The position numbers and the translations under genes are program-made. 45,549 nt of DNA, from the NCBI GenBank assembly GCA_046541515.1, contig JBKHDD010000021.1, positions 1 through 45,549 on the forward strand, in the 5' to 3' direction. The notes below the pieces were generated by a model. The model had not been told where the DNA came from, did no database searches, and saw only the letters and a list, made by a program, of their open reading frames with translations. Every line of letters starts with the position of its first letter. Position 1 is the first letter of the stretch. Of the stretch, positions 38,831 to 45,549 are shown piece after piece. The DNA is from CAYFVR01 sp046541515. Lineage in GTDB: Bacteria; Desulfobacterota; Desulfobacteria; Desulfobacterales; Desulfococcaceae.

Positions 38831-39379
38831 ATGACCGAACCTTCGACGGATTTCCGGAAAGCGTTCTCCGAGGCCGTCCGAGAATTGCGAAGCAGCGGAA
38901 AACCCTCTCGGGAAACGCTGATGGCGACGGCACGGTCCCTTGCGGAAAAGCGAATCCAATCCGGCTCCCCCGGCCTTTGGAAACGCGCGCCGCGCATGGC
39001 CCTGGCGACGGTGGACGACGGTTGGGGCCACGGGCTGGAGGTGATCCGGGCCTGGGCGGAGGCCGCCGGAATGGAAGTGCGCCATCTGGGGCTGATGGTC
39101 GCCCCCGACGCGATCATCGACGCATGCCGGAAATGGTCCCCCGGCGTTCTGGGCATGACGGTGCTCCAGTTCGACACCGAAGAAGCGATGGCCCAGATTC
39201 GCCGGGGGATTCCCTCCTCCACCCAAATCGTCGCCGGCGGTCCCCTCTTTCGCGCCGACCCGGAGCTGGCGAAACGGGCCGGAATCGACGTGGTCGCCGC
39301 CGACGCGGCGGCGTTCGGGGAATTTTTGCTGGCTTTTTCTCCTTCTCCCCCTCGCCAATTCCCGGAAATTGCCCCTTGA
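38831..39379 (+). CDS. B12-binding-domain-like protein without the cobalt-ligand His motif
   Basis: 182 residues. The Rossmann part (about 55-170) resembles cobalamin-binding domains: ALATVDDGWGHGLEVIRAW, AAGMEVRHLGLMVAPDAIID, VLGMTVLQFDTEEAM, STQIVAGGPLFR and AGIDVVAADAAAF. The usual DxHxxG is replaced by DDGWGHG, so base-off B12 binding through His is doubtful. The N-terminal 50 residues are helical. No methyltransferase or mutase partner lies nearby. A sensor-like or degenerate role is possible. Confidence 0.7.
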   Translation: MTEPSTDFRKAFSEAVRELRSSGKPSRETLMATARSLAEKRIQSGSPGLWKRAPRMALATVDDGWGHGLEVIRAWAEAAGMEVRHLGLMVAPDAIIDACRKWSPGVLGMTVLQFDTEEAMAQIRRGIPSSTQIVAGGPLFRADPELAKRAGIDVVAADAAAFGEFLLAFSPSPPRQFPEIAP

Positions 39380-39404
39380 CCATTTCTTCCGCTTTGTGTA
39401 TCAA
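39376..39404 (+). promoter_or_regulatory. Sigma-70 promoter of the cupin gene
   Basis: TTGACC (39376-39381) and TATCAA (39399-39404) are 17 bases apart, about 110 bases before ATG 39513. The -35 overlaps the stop of the B12-like gene. Confidence 0.55.
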
Positions 39405-39512
39405 ATTCGTCTGATTTTATAGCAAATTCAACACGGAAAACCCGCCACGAACCCGATCGCGCGCACCCAACCCTCGGTGGCCCTTCGACCACCCCCCCGC
39501 TCAGGAGGCGAC

Positions 39513-39860
39513 ATGCAGAAAGTCAGCATTTCCGAAAAACTCCGAACCTTTGACAAGTACTGGCAGACCAAACTGGTCGGAGAGTTCAACAATCAATCCG
39601 TCAAACTGGCCAAGCTGAAGGGGGAATTCGACTGGCACCGCCATAAAACCGAGGACGAAATGTACCTGGTGCTCAAGGGGCAGTTGAGCCTGGAACTGAA
39701 AAACGAGGCGGTCGTGCTGGAGGAAGGCGAACTCTTCATCGTGCCCAAAAACAGCGGCCACCGGCTTTCCGCCGCCCAGGAAGTCCATTTGCTCATGGTG
39801 GAACCCAAATCCACCCTGAACATGGACGCCAAGAACGGCGACGACGGAGCCGAGGGCTGA
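39513..39860 (+). CDS. Small cupin-domain protein
   Basis: 115 residues, a single cupin barrel. Motif 1 is GEFDWHRHKTEDEMYLVLKG with metal ligands HxH and E; motif 2 is EEGELFIVPKNSGHR. AGGAGG lies before ATG 39513. Such small cupins are variously isomerases, sensors or metal-binding proteins; nothing here chooses among them. Confidence 0.88.
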   Translation: MQKVSISEKLRTFDKYWQTKLVGEFNNQSVKLAKLKGEFDWHRHKTEDEMYLVLKGQLSLELKNEAVVLEEGELFIVPKNSGHRLSAAQEVHLLMVEPKSTLNMDAKNGDDGAEG

Positions 39861-40060
39861 TTGAACCGCAAACCGCGGCGACGGACGCGGCAAGGGCTTT
39901 TAAAGTCGCTTCCCATGGTTACTGTGTGTGGATGAAGGTGTTTTTGGACCCTGAATCCGGCCAGGACTCCGAATGGGTCCTTTTCGGCCGCACCCCGAGG
40001 CATTTTTTTGCCCGCCGGATTCGAAGGTACGCCGTCCCCGCCCACCGAAAGGAGTGAAAC

Positions 40061-40657
40061 ATGATTCGCCGACTATTCGCCATCGCCCTGCCGGTTTTTC
40101 TGATTCTCGCGCCGCTTCCCGTCAGTTCGATCGCGGCAGAGGATTCCGCGCCGCACAAAATGGGCGCCTACAAAATCGACCCGGTTCATTCCTCCGTCAT
40201 CTTCGGCATTCCCCACCTGGGCATTACCTACGTCTACGGCCGTTTCAACACCATTTCCGGCGTCTTGACCCTGGAAAAGAACGCCAACGCCATCGACATG
40301 ACGGTGGAGGCCGGCAGCGTCGACACCAACAACGAGAAACGGGACAAGCACCTCCGGAGCGAAGATTTTTTCAACGTGGAGGCGCATCCCTTGATTTCGT
40401 TCAAAAGCAAACGCTTCACCCCGACCGGTTCCGGCACGTACGAAGTGGAAGGAGACTTGAGCCTGCACGGCGTCACCCGGTCCATCACCGTCGAGGCCAA
40501 CCATATCGGATCGGGAGAAGATCCCTGGGGCGGTTATCGGACCGGATTCCAGACCACGTTCCAGATCAAGCGCAGCGACTACGGGATGGACAAGCTCATG
40601 GGCAGCGTGGGCGACGACGTGGAGCTGACCGTGGCCATTGAAGCGATTCGGGAGTAG
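40061..40657 (+). CDS. YceI family periplasmic lipid-binding protein
   Basis: 198 residues with a signal peptide (FAIALPVFLILAPLPVSSIA, cleavage near AAE). The mature protein is a YceI lipocalin-like barrel: YKIDPVHSSVIFGIPHLG, YGRFNTISGVLTLEKN, VDTNNEKRDKHLRSEDFF, HPLISFKSKRF, VEGDLSLHGVTRSI and a C-terminal DDVELTVAIEAI. The family binds polyisoprenoids such as ubiquinone-like molecules. With three quinone genes in the window a link to quinone handling is tempting but unproven. AAAGGAG precedes the ATG. Confidence 0.92.
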   Translation: MIRRLFAIALPVFLILAPLPVSSIAAEDSAPHKMGAYKIDPVHSSVIFGIPHLGITYVYGRFNTISGVLTLEKNANAIDMTVEAGSVDTNNEKRDKHLRSEDFFNVEAHPLISFKSKRFTPTGSGTYEVEGDLSLHGVTRSITVEANHIGSGEDPWGGYRTGFQTTFQIKRSDYGMDKLMGSVGDDVELTVAIEAIRE

Positions 40658-40698
40658 TCCCGGCCGCCGAAACCTTTCCCCTTCCCCCGCGGGGGCGT

Positions 40699-40742
40699 CC
40701 CACAAGCCAACGGGACCCCCTTGTGGGGGAGGGATATTTTTT
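40699..40742 (+). terminator. Possible terminator of yceI-like gene
   Basis: An 8-bp stem CCCACAAG/CTTGTGGG (40699-40706 with 40720-40727) is followed after nine bases by six T. The gap makes it imperfect. Confidence 0.35.
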
Positions 40743-40754
40743 CGGAAAACCGCC

Positions 40755-42002
40755 ATGAAAACCAACCGCATTCCTCTCCGACTCGGCGCGTCGTTGCTTG
40801 GCTTTCTGTCCGCGTGGTCGATGACAACCGACGTCGCCGCCGCGGAATCGCCGGGTTCGCGGGTGAAGGTTCAAGCGCCCGTGGCCAATCTGCATACCCA
40901 GCCCTCCCCGCTCGCTCCCATCATCGACGTACTGGCCCGGGGAGACGAATTGACCCTGATTCAGCGCGAAGGAGAGTGGTACGTCGGACGGCTGACGGAC
41001 GACCGGCTGGGATGGGTGCGCCAAGACGTTTTTCGGGAAACCCCTCTGGAAGAAACGACCCGGTCTTCGGATTCCCCGACCGAGGAAAACGCCGCTTTCG
41101 CGGAAGCCGCGCCTCCGCCGCAACCGCCCCGCCTGCCGGATCGGGCGCGGGTGGCCTCCAGGTCCGCCCAGGTTCGGAAAAAGCCCGCCGACGGATCGGA
41201 GATCGCCTTCTCGCTCCGTCGGGGCGAGGTCGTGGAGGTTCTCGAGCGGGAGAGGGACTGGTACCGAATCGCCAACGATTCCGGCAAGAGGGGATGGGCG
41301 TTCGTGCCGCTTTTCACGGCGGCGCCCGCAGCCGCTTCGGAGTCGCCCGATCAAACCCCCATGCCTCCCTCGGACGACTTTGTGGCCGAAACGGAATCCG
41401 TCCGGGATCCCGAGGCCGACGCCAAACGAGCGGTGGTGGAGGTCCGATCCGGCCGGGTTCGGAGCGCCCCCTCCCTGGAATCCCCCGTGGCGACGGGAAT
41501 CGCCCAAGGAGAAGTGGTAACGATTACCGAACAATCCGGAGAGTGGTTCGCCATTGAAACCGACCGCGGCGAAACGGGATGGGCCCACCAGAAACTCTTC
41601 GGTCCGGTCGCCGGCGGCATGCTCACCGATATTCGCGCCGAATCCGACGAGGAAGCGGATGCGGAAACGGTGGCATTCGAGCTTAACGGCTTCCATCCTC
41701 CAAACACTTTCGCCTTGGAAGAGGACAATCTCTTAAAAATCGTTTGCGACTTCAAAGACGTACTGCCGGCGGAAACCCTTGGGCGGGTGATTCCGCTGAC
41801 GGGGCGATACCTGAAGCGGGTCCGTCTGGGGGTTCACAAAACGCCGGAACGCAAGGTCCGGGCGGTCGTCGATCTCTCCCCGAATCGACAATACGGCGTG
41901 GAGCAGATCTTTTTCCGGGAATCCAATCGGTATGTTCTGAAAATCCGGCCTCTGCCGCCGGAAGAATCGGACGTTACGATCCAAACGGGGACAACCGGAT
42001 AA
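40755..42002 (+). CDS. Secreted protein with three bacterial SH3 domains and an AMIN-like C-terminus
   Basis: 415 residues with a signal peptide (LGASLLGFLSAWSMTTDVAA). Three SH3b domains at about 35-95 (VANLHTQPSPLAPII, WYVGRLTDDRLGWVRQDV), 125-185 (VRKKPADGSEIAFSL, GKRGWAFVPLF) and 225-290 (VRSAPSLESPVATGI, GETGWAHQKLF) are joined by Pro/Ser/Glu-rich linkers. The last part (FELNGFHPPNTFALEEDN, then VRLGVHKTPERKVRAVVDL) resembles an AMIN domain. Both domain types bind cell-wall components, so an envelope or peptidoglycan role is likely. No enzymatic domain is attached. Confidence 0.85.
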   Translation: MKTNRIPLRLGASLLGFLSAWSMTTDVAAAESPGSRVKVQAPVANLHTQPSPLAPIIDVLARGDELTLIQREGEWYVGRLTDDRLGWVRQDVFRETPLEETTRSSDSPTEENAAFAEAAPPPQPPRLPDRARVASRSAQVRKKPADGSEIAFSLRRGEVVEVLERERDWYRIANDSGKRGWAFVPLFTAAPAAASESPDQTPMPPSDDFVAETESVRDPEADAKRAVVEVRSGRVRSAPSLESPVATGIAQGEVVTITEQSGEWFAIETDRGETGWAHQKLFGPVAGGMLTDIRAESDEEADAETVAFELNGFHPPNTFALEEDNLLKIVCDFKDVLPAETLGRVIPLTGRYLKRVRLGVHKTPERKVRAVVDLSPNRQYGVEQIFFRESNRYVLKIRPLPPEESDVTIQTGTTG

Positions 42003-42026
42003 AAAAAATTCCCGCGGGAAAACATA

Positions 42027-42066
42027 AGGGGCGACCGATTGAAATCGGCGCCCCTTTCTCTTTTAT
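42027..42066 (+). terminator. Terminator after the SH3 gene
   Basis: AAGGGGC with CCGAT pairs with ATCGG and GCCCCTT around a GAA loop (stem 42027-42056, small internal mismatch), followed by a T-rich TTTCTCTTTT tail. It may also end the region facing the minus-strand kinase. The rest of 42003-42274 shows no gene. Confidence 0.75.
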
Positions 42067-42274
42067 ATTCTCCCCCTTCGACGCCTTCCGAAAGCCAAGC
42101 GCGCCCCTTTCCCGAATGATGCGCGAGGCGGGCGATTCCGTTTCGCCGGCGGAAGAATCCATCCATCTCGGATCGGATCGGAAACGGTCTCCAGACCCGG
42201 TCAGCCTTAGCGGCAGAGCGGGCCTCGGCCGGCGCCGAGACGGGAAGGAGGAAAAACGCCTCTCGTTCGAACGG

Positions 42275-44623
42275 TCAGGAATCGTCCCCCAGCACGGTGA
42301 TGGCCCGGATTTCCTCGGCGTAATACCAATCCAAGGACGGTATCTCGTGGAAAAAGATGATCCGGGGTTCCGCCTCGCGCTCCAGCTCCACGAAGCCGGA
42401 TTCGCTTCTTCGAATGCGACTGACCACCTCCGGCGCCGGAAACAGCTCCAGCCGCAGCCCCGAATCCGAAAGGGTATACGGCTCCGGCTCCAGCTCCATC
42501 TGCCCGGAACGGACCACGATTCGCCCCTTGTCGTCCAGCAGGAAACTCTCCACCACGCCCACCGCGCCCCGGCGGGTCAGGTTTTCCTCGATAATCGTGT
42601 CGTAGGTGACGTCCATCCCCACCACGCCCATGAAACGGCCGTCCGGGTCGTAAAGGGACGTTGCACAGGGAAGCACCCGCCCAAGCCCCTGGATGTCGAT
42701 GTAGGGGTTCCCCCAGTAAACCGCGTTTTTGCGGGCGCCCAACTTGTACCAGGGCCGGAGTCGAGGGTCGTACTCCGGGCTGTAGGTCCCCTTGCCGGGA
42801 TAGGAATACATCACCCCCGCCTCCAGGCCGATGAAGGCCCAGCTAATGGGAAGGCCATGAATGGTCATGAGGCGGCGGACTTCTTCCTCCTGGAGGGGAG
42901 CGAAACTGTTCCGGCTGTCCAGCATGACCTTCTTGAAATGATACCGCAGCGGGGCCAGCCGTTGCATTAACGGGCGCACCGCCTCCCGTTCAACGCCGGG
43001 CGCCAGCGCCACCACCGGGTAATCGATGCTGACCTCCCGATCATAAAGCGGCGCGAGAGCCAAGTCGGGCGGCCCCTGGCCGGGGGTCTGGAATTCCGAC
43101 TGCCAGTAAAAGCGCTCGTTGTTGGGCGGGGCCTGACCGATCAGATAGGCGGCGTTGTTGGCCAGATTCATCAGCAGGTCTTCCAGCCGAAGAAAGCGGC
43201 TGTCGATGGAATGGGCCTGCGTCGTCACCTTGGTCAGGAGGTGGGTCAACTTTTTTTCCCGGATCCGGGCCGCCCGCATGGCCGCCTTTTCCCGAACCAG
43301 GGTGCCGATGGTCATCACCGAGGAAATCAGCAGAAAAGAAAGAATGAGAATGGCCGCCAGCTGGCGGTGCTGGTTCATCCATCGCCAGGTTTTGCGAAAG
43401 AGGTTGTCGGGGAGCACCGCGACCTCGTCCCCCCGAAGAAACCGACGCACGTCTTCGGCCAGTTCCGCCACCGAGCCATACCGCTCCGAAATTTCGTAGG
43501 CGGTGGCCTTGCGAAGGATGGCTCGCAGCTCCGCGGGGATCTTCCGTTCCGGAAGCAGGTGGACCAGCTGATTGAATTGGCCGTTTTCCGCCCAGGATAG
43601 CTTTTTTTCCAGATTGCCGGGACGGGCGGGCTTCAACGCGACCAGTTCGTAAAGGATCAGGCCGAGGGAAAACTGATCCGAAGCCGGGCCGACATCCGGA
43701 AGACCCCGGACCTGTTCCGGGGAGATGTAGCCGGGCGTGCCCACCACGTTTCCCACCTGTGCGCCGCCGACATACATGTCGGATTTCTGGGCCGCCACCC
43801 GCTGAATGCCGAAGAGCGTCTCCGGAATTTCGCGGACCAGCTTGGCGATGCCCCAGTCCATCACGTAGACTTCGCCAAAATCGCCCACCATGATGTTGGC
43901 CGGCTTCAGATCGCGATGGACCACCTCCTTGCGATGGGCGTAGACAACCCCTTCGCAGGCCTTGAGAAAATAGCCCAGCCGGGTTTCCAGGCTCACTTCG
44001 GGGGGCAGTTCCGCCTTGGGATTCTCTTTGTAAACGTCCCGCGCCTTCCGGATGATGTCGGAAAGGGTCTGCCCTCGCACGAGCTTCATGACGAAGGAGA
44101 CGTTCTGATCCGCGCCTTCGGGTTGCTTGACGGTGTACAGGGGGACGATGTTGGGATGGTCGAGCTGGGCGGTGATCTGGGCTTCTCGGAGGAAAAAGCT
44201 GAGGGTGGCCGGGTTGGTGGCGTCCTTCTTGAGCTTTTTCACCGCCACCCGTCGCAACAGCTGGTTGTCCTTGGCCAGCTTCACCTCGCCCATGCCGCCT
44301 TCGCCAATGGTCCCCAGCTCTTCGTATCGCTCCGAAGGGATGCGCTCGAACACCTCCTCGGAAAAATCGACCCGACTGACTGTTTCATCAAAACCGGCGG
44401 TGAAAACCGACTCGCCGCCGGAAACGGAATCCGGAGGCGCGCCGCCGTTTCCGGATTCCCGTCGCGAAGTCTTTCGGCGCGGCGGAACGGCGGGCGGAGG
44501 CGTTTTGGGGTGGGCCGTGAAGATGTGTTTGCACTGGGCGCAACGGAGCTTGGTGCCGCCCGGTTTGATCAGCCGATCTTCGATCTCGAAGGCGGCGTGG
44601 CATTCTTCGCAGTGGACGATCAT
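42275..44623 (-). CDS. Transmembrane Ser/Thr protein kinase with zinc ribbon and Cache-like sensor
   Basis: 782 residues. Residues 1-35 are a zinc ribbon of the MJ0042 type (Cys5, 8, 28, 31). After a Pro-rich linker a PknB-type kinase (about 99-385) shows GEGGMGEVKLA, VAVKKL, HRDLKPANIM, and a DWG in YVMDWGIAK where DFG is usual, then GTPGYISPEQVRG. One membrane helix (about 422-442, LAAILILSFLLISSVMTIG) is followed by a periplasmic dCache-like region (LRPWYKLGARKNAVYWGNPY, VVGMDVTYDTIIEENL). Only one membrane span is clear, so the C-terminal sensor would be outside. It has its own promoter. This domain order is uncommon; substrates and signal unknown. Confidence 0.88.
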   Translation of the reverse strand: MIVHCEECHAAFEIEDRLIKPGGTKLRCAQCKHIFTAHPKTPPPAVPPRRKTSRRESGNGGAPPDSVSGGESVFTAGFDETVSRVDFSEEVFERIPSERYEELGTIGEGGMGEVKLAKDNQLLRRVAVKKLKKDATNPATLSFFLREAQITAQLDHPNIVPLYTVKQPEGADQNVSFVMKLVRGQTLSDIIRKARDVYKENPKAELPPEVSLETRLGYFLKACEGVVYAHRKEVVHRDLKPANIMVGDFGEVYVMDWGIAKLVREIPETLFGIQRVAAQKSDMYVGGAQVGNVVGTPGYISPEQVRGLPDVGPASDQFSLGLILYELVALKPARPGNLEKKLSWAENGQFNQLVHLLPERKIPAELRAILRKATAYEISERYGSVAELAEDVRRFLRGDEVAVLPDNLFRKTWRWMNQHRQLAAILILSFLLISSVMTIGTLVREKAAMRAARIREKKLTHLLTKVTTQAHSIDSRFLRLEDLLMNLANNAAYLIGQAPPNNERFYWQSEFQTPGQGPPDLALAPLYDREVSIDYPVVALAPGVEREAVRPLMQRLAPLRYHFKKVMLDSRNSFAPLQEEEVRRLMTIHGLPISWAFIGLEAGVMYSYPGKGTYSPEYDPRLRPWYKLGARKNAVYWGNPYIDIQGLGRVLPCATSLYDPDGRFMGVVGMDVTYDTIIEENLTRRGAVGVVESFLLDDKGRIVVRSGQMELEPEPYTLSDSGLRLELFPAPEVVSRIRRSESGFVELEREAEPRIIFFHEIPSLDWYYAEEIRAITVLGDDS

Positions 44624-44728
44624 GGGTTCCGCTTCCCCCTCTCCGGATGCGGGTCAAATGGGCGTTTGGGCAAGGGCGGGAGACGCCGGAAATTCTCCGG
44701 AATCGGAAAAATGCTCCGGCGCGGGGGC

Positions 44729-44757
44729 AGTGTAGAAATTCTTTAGCGTGATTTCAA
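44729..44757 (-). promoter_or_regulatory. Sigma-70 promoter of the Ser/Thr kinase gene
   Basis: On the minus strand TTGAAA (44757-44752) and TACACT (44734-44729) are 17 bases apart. The predicted leader before ATG 44623 is about 100 bases. Confidence 0.6.
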
Positions 44758-44785
44758 CCCAAAAGGCGGGGAGGCGCGGGCGGCT

Positions 44786-45549
44786 TCAGGAAAGTCCAAG
44801 GTCCCAGTTCCACAAACCTGGGCGTTTTTTAACGGGAACCCCTTTCGGGACCGGTTCGTCCAGCCAAACGAACAGGCGATAGCCGGCCGCCTCCAGCGCC
44901 TCCCGTTGGGCGGAAAGGTCCAGGGGCCAGTTGGGAAATACCCAGAAATCGCCCTCCCGCCATGTCCCCCAGGCGCCCTCGTCCCGGGGGCTGAAAAAGG
45001 GGTTGTCCGCCGCCAATCCCTCCGGGGCGACGCGGGAAACGCAAAGCGGCCAATATCCGCCCACCACCACGCCCAGCGGCAGGGGGCTTCGGGTCGGCAG
45101 GTCGGACAGGTCGGATTTTCCCAGTTCGGGACTCGCCACGGCCCCGGAAAAGCCCATTTCCGAAGCCATTTGAAGGGCGAACGGATTGCTCAGATTGCAA
45201 AAGGGACCGGCCCACCATTCGGAACCGTCGTCCGGAAACAGGGCGGTTTGCCAAAGCGCCCCCAACATGAATCGTCGGCCGCCCTTTTCCAACGCCGCCC
45301 GCACCGTTTCGCGCCAGCCGGAAGCGTCCATGGGCCAAATCACCGGGGGGAGCCACCACCAGATTTCGGCGGTCAAATGACGGGGGGTTTTCTTCAAGGT
45401 TCGGGCGGTCAGCCAGCAACCGTCCCCCTTGGATCGCGGCGGCATCCGGCGGACCGTGCAATGGCCGATCATCCCCCCCCCGCCCGAAGGTCGCGGCCAG
45501 GCCAGCGGCTTTCCGGAACGGGGGGATGGACCATTGGACGCGGCGGGCG
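44786..45549 (-). CDS. Peptidase U32 family protein, C-terminal part (5' end outside window)
   Basis: About 254 residues are present and the frame is open to the window edge, so the N-terminal barrel is missing. The segment WWAGPFCNLSNPFALQMASE, then SGAVASPELGKSDLSDLP and GVVVGGYWPLCVSRVAPEG, is the PfxCNxxN...SPEL...GxxPLMxS pattern of U32 peptidases (also found in UbiU/UbiV, RlhA and TrhP relatives). The Cys in the last segment is one of the iron-sulfur Cys of the family. Without the N-terminus the subfamily cannot be named. Confidence 0.75.
   Translation of the reverse strand, partial: PAASNGPSPRSGKPLAWPRPSGGGGMIGHCTVRRMPPRSKGDGCWLTARTLKKTPRHLTAEIWWWLPPVIWPMDASGWRETVRAALEKGGRRFMLGALWQTALFPDDGSEWWAGPFCNLSNPFALQMASEMGFSGAVASPELGKSDLSDLPTRSPLPLGVVVGGYWPLCVSRVAPEGLAADNPFFSPRDEGAWGTWREGDFWVFPNWPLDLSAQREALEAAGYRLFVWLDEPVPKGVPVKKRPGLWNWDLGLS

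Noticed and set aside
1..45549. CRISPR array, tRNA, rRNA, integrase or intact insertion sequence
   Set aside because: No regularly spaced direct repeats, tRNA-like cloverleaf, rRNA-like stretch, transposase or integrase motif was seen on reading both strands; a tRNAscan or CRISPR finder run would settle it.

Overview
The window is GC-rich DNA with tightly packed genes from a Gram-negative, respiring bacterium. The evidence is twin-arginine and lipoprotein-type export signals, periplasmic c-type cytochromes, a beta-barrel-like outer-membrane candidate, a UbiG methyltransferase (ubiquinone pathway) and two UbiE/MenG methyltransferases. The gene mix (alternative complex III, a short cbb3-type oxidase, pyruvoyl-dependent arginine decarboxylase, DUF3015/DUF4105, photoactive yellow protein) resembles deep-branching or delta-like proteobacterial lineages. 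I cannot name a taxon from the sequence alone. No tRNA, rRNA, CRISPR array or intact insertion sequence was recognised.

Layout. 1-0.5 kb: 3' end of fhs and a strong terminator. 0.8-1.7 kb: a DUF2845 protein and a frameshifted hotdog thioesterase. 1.8-5.6 kb (minus): photoactive yellow protein (PYP), its dedicated p-coumarate ligase, UbiG, a DUF4184 membrane protein and an unknown protein. 5.9-6.8 kb: a UbiA-type prenyltransferase. 6.9-8.8 kb (minus): a TetR regulator with a well-formed double operator, a frameshifted thioesterase, and a halohydrin-dehalogenase-like SDR lacking the catalytic Tyr. 9.0-9.5 kb: a DUF4258/DUF2283 pair with the toxin-like member frameshifted. 9.6-10.4 kb: first UbiE.

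10.8-26.1 kb is a respiratory block: a CcoH-like protein and a TauE/SafE-type membrane protein (plus), a decayed Rpn-type nuclease, CcoI copper ATPase (minus), then one long minus-strand operon. The operon reads actB-actC-actD-actF-actA-ccoN-ccoO(with an extra cytochrome c domain)-three small membrane proteins-actE-like cytochrome. It should encode a quinol:oxygen electron path: quinol to alternative complex III, then to its cytochromes, then to the haem-copper oxidase.

26.7-28.1 kb: a translationally coupled arginine-to-putrescine operon. 28.3-29.3 kb: a small unknown gene coupled to the second UbiE. 29.5-31.9 kb: hybrid histidine kinase. 31.9-35.6 kb: AI-2E-family transporter, a 62-residue protein, a Rad50-like zinc-hook ATPase and a DUF2809 protein. 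35.8-42.0 kb: CBS protein, DUF3015, DUF4105 protein, B12-binding-like protein, cupin, YceI and a triple SH3 protein. 42.3-45.5 kb (minus): a transmembrane Ser/Thr kinase with a zinc ribbon and Cache-like sensor, and a partial U32 peptidase.

The most notable content is the intact PYP photoreceptor with an activating ligase that carries an acyl-carrier-like N-terminus, the single-operon ACIII-cbb3 system, the Tyr-less dehalogenase-like SDR, and the orphan Rad50-like ATPase. Four single-base deletions in three genes of the 1-10 kb stretch, three of them in homopolymer runs, are either gene decay or assembly errors and should be checked against reads.
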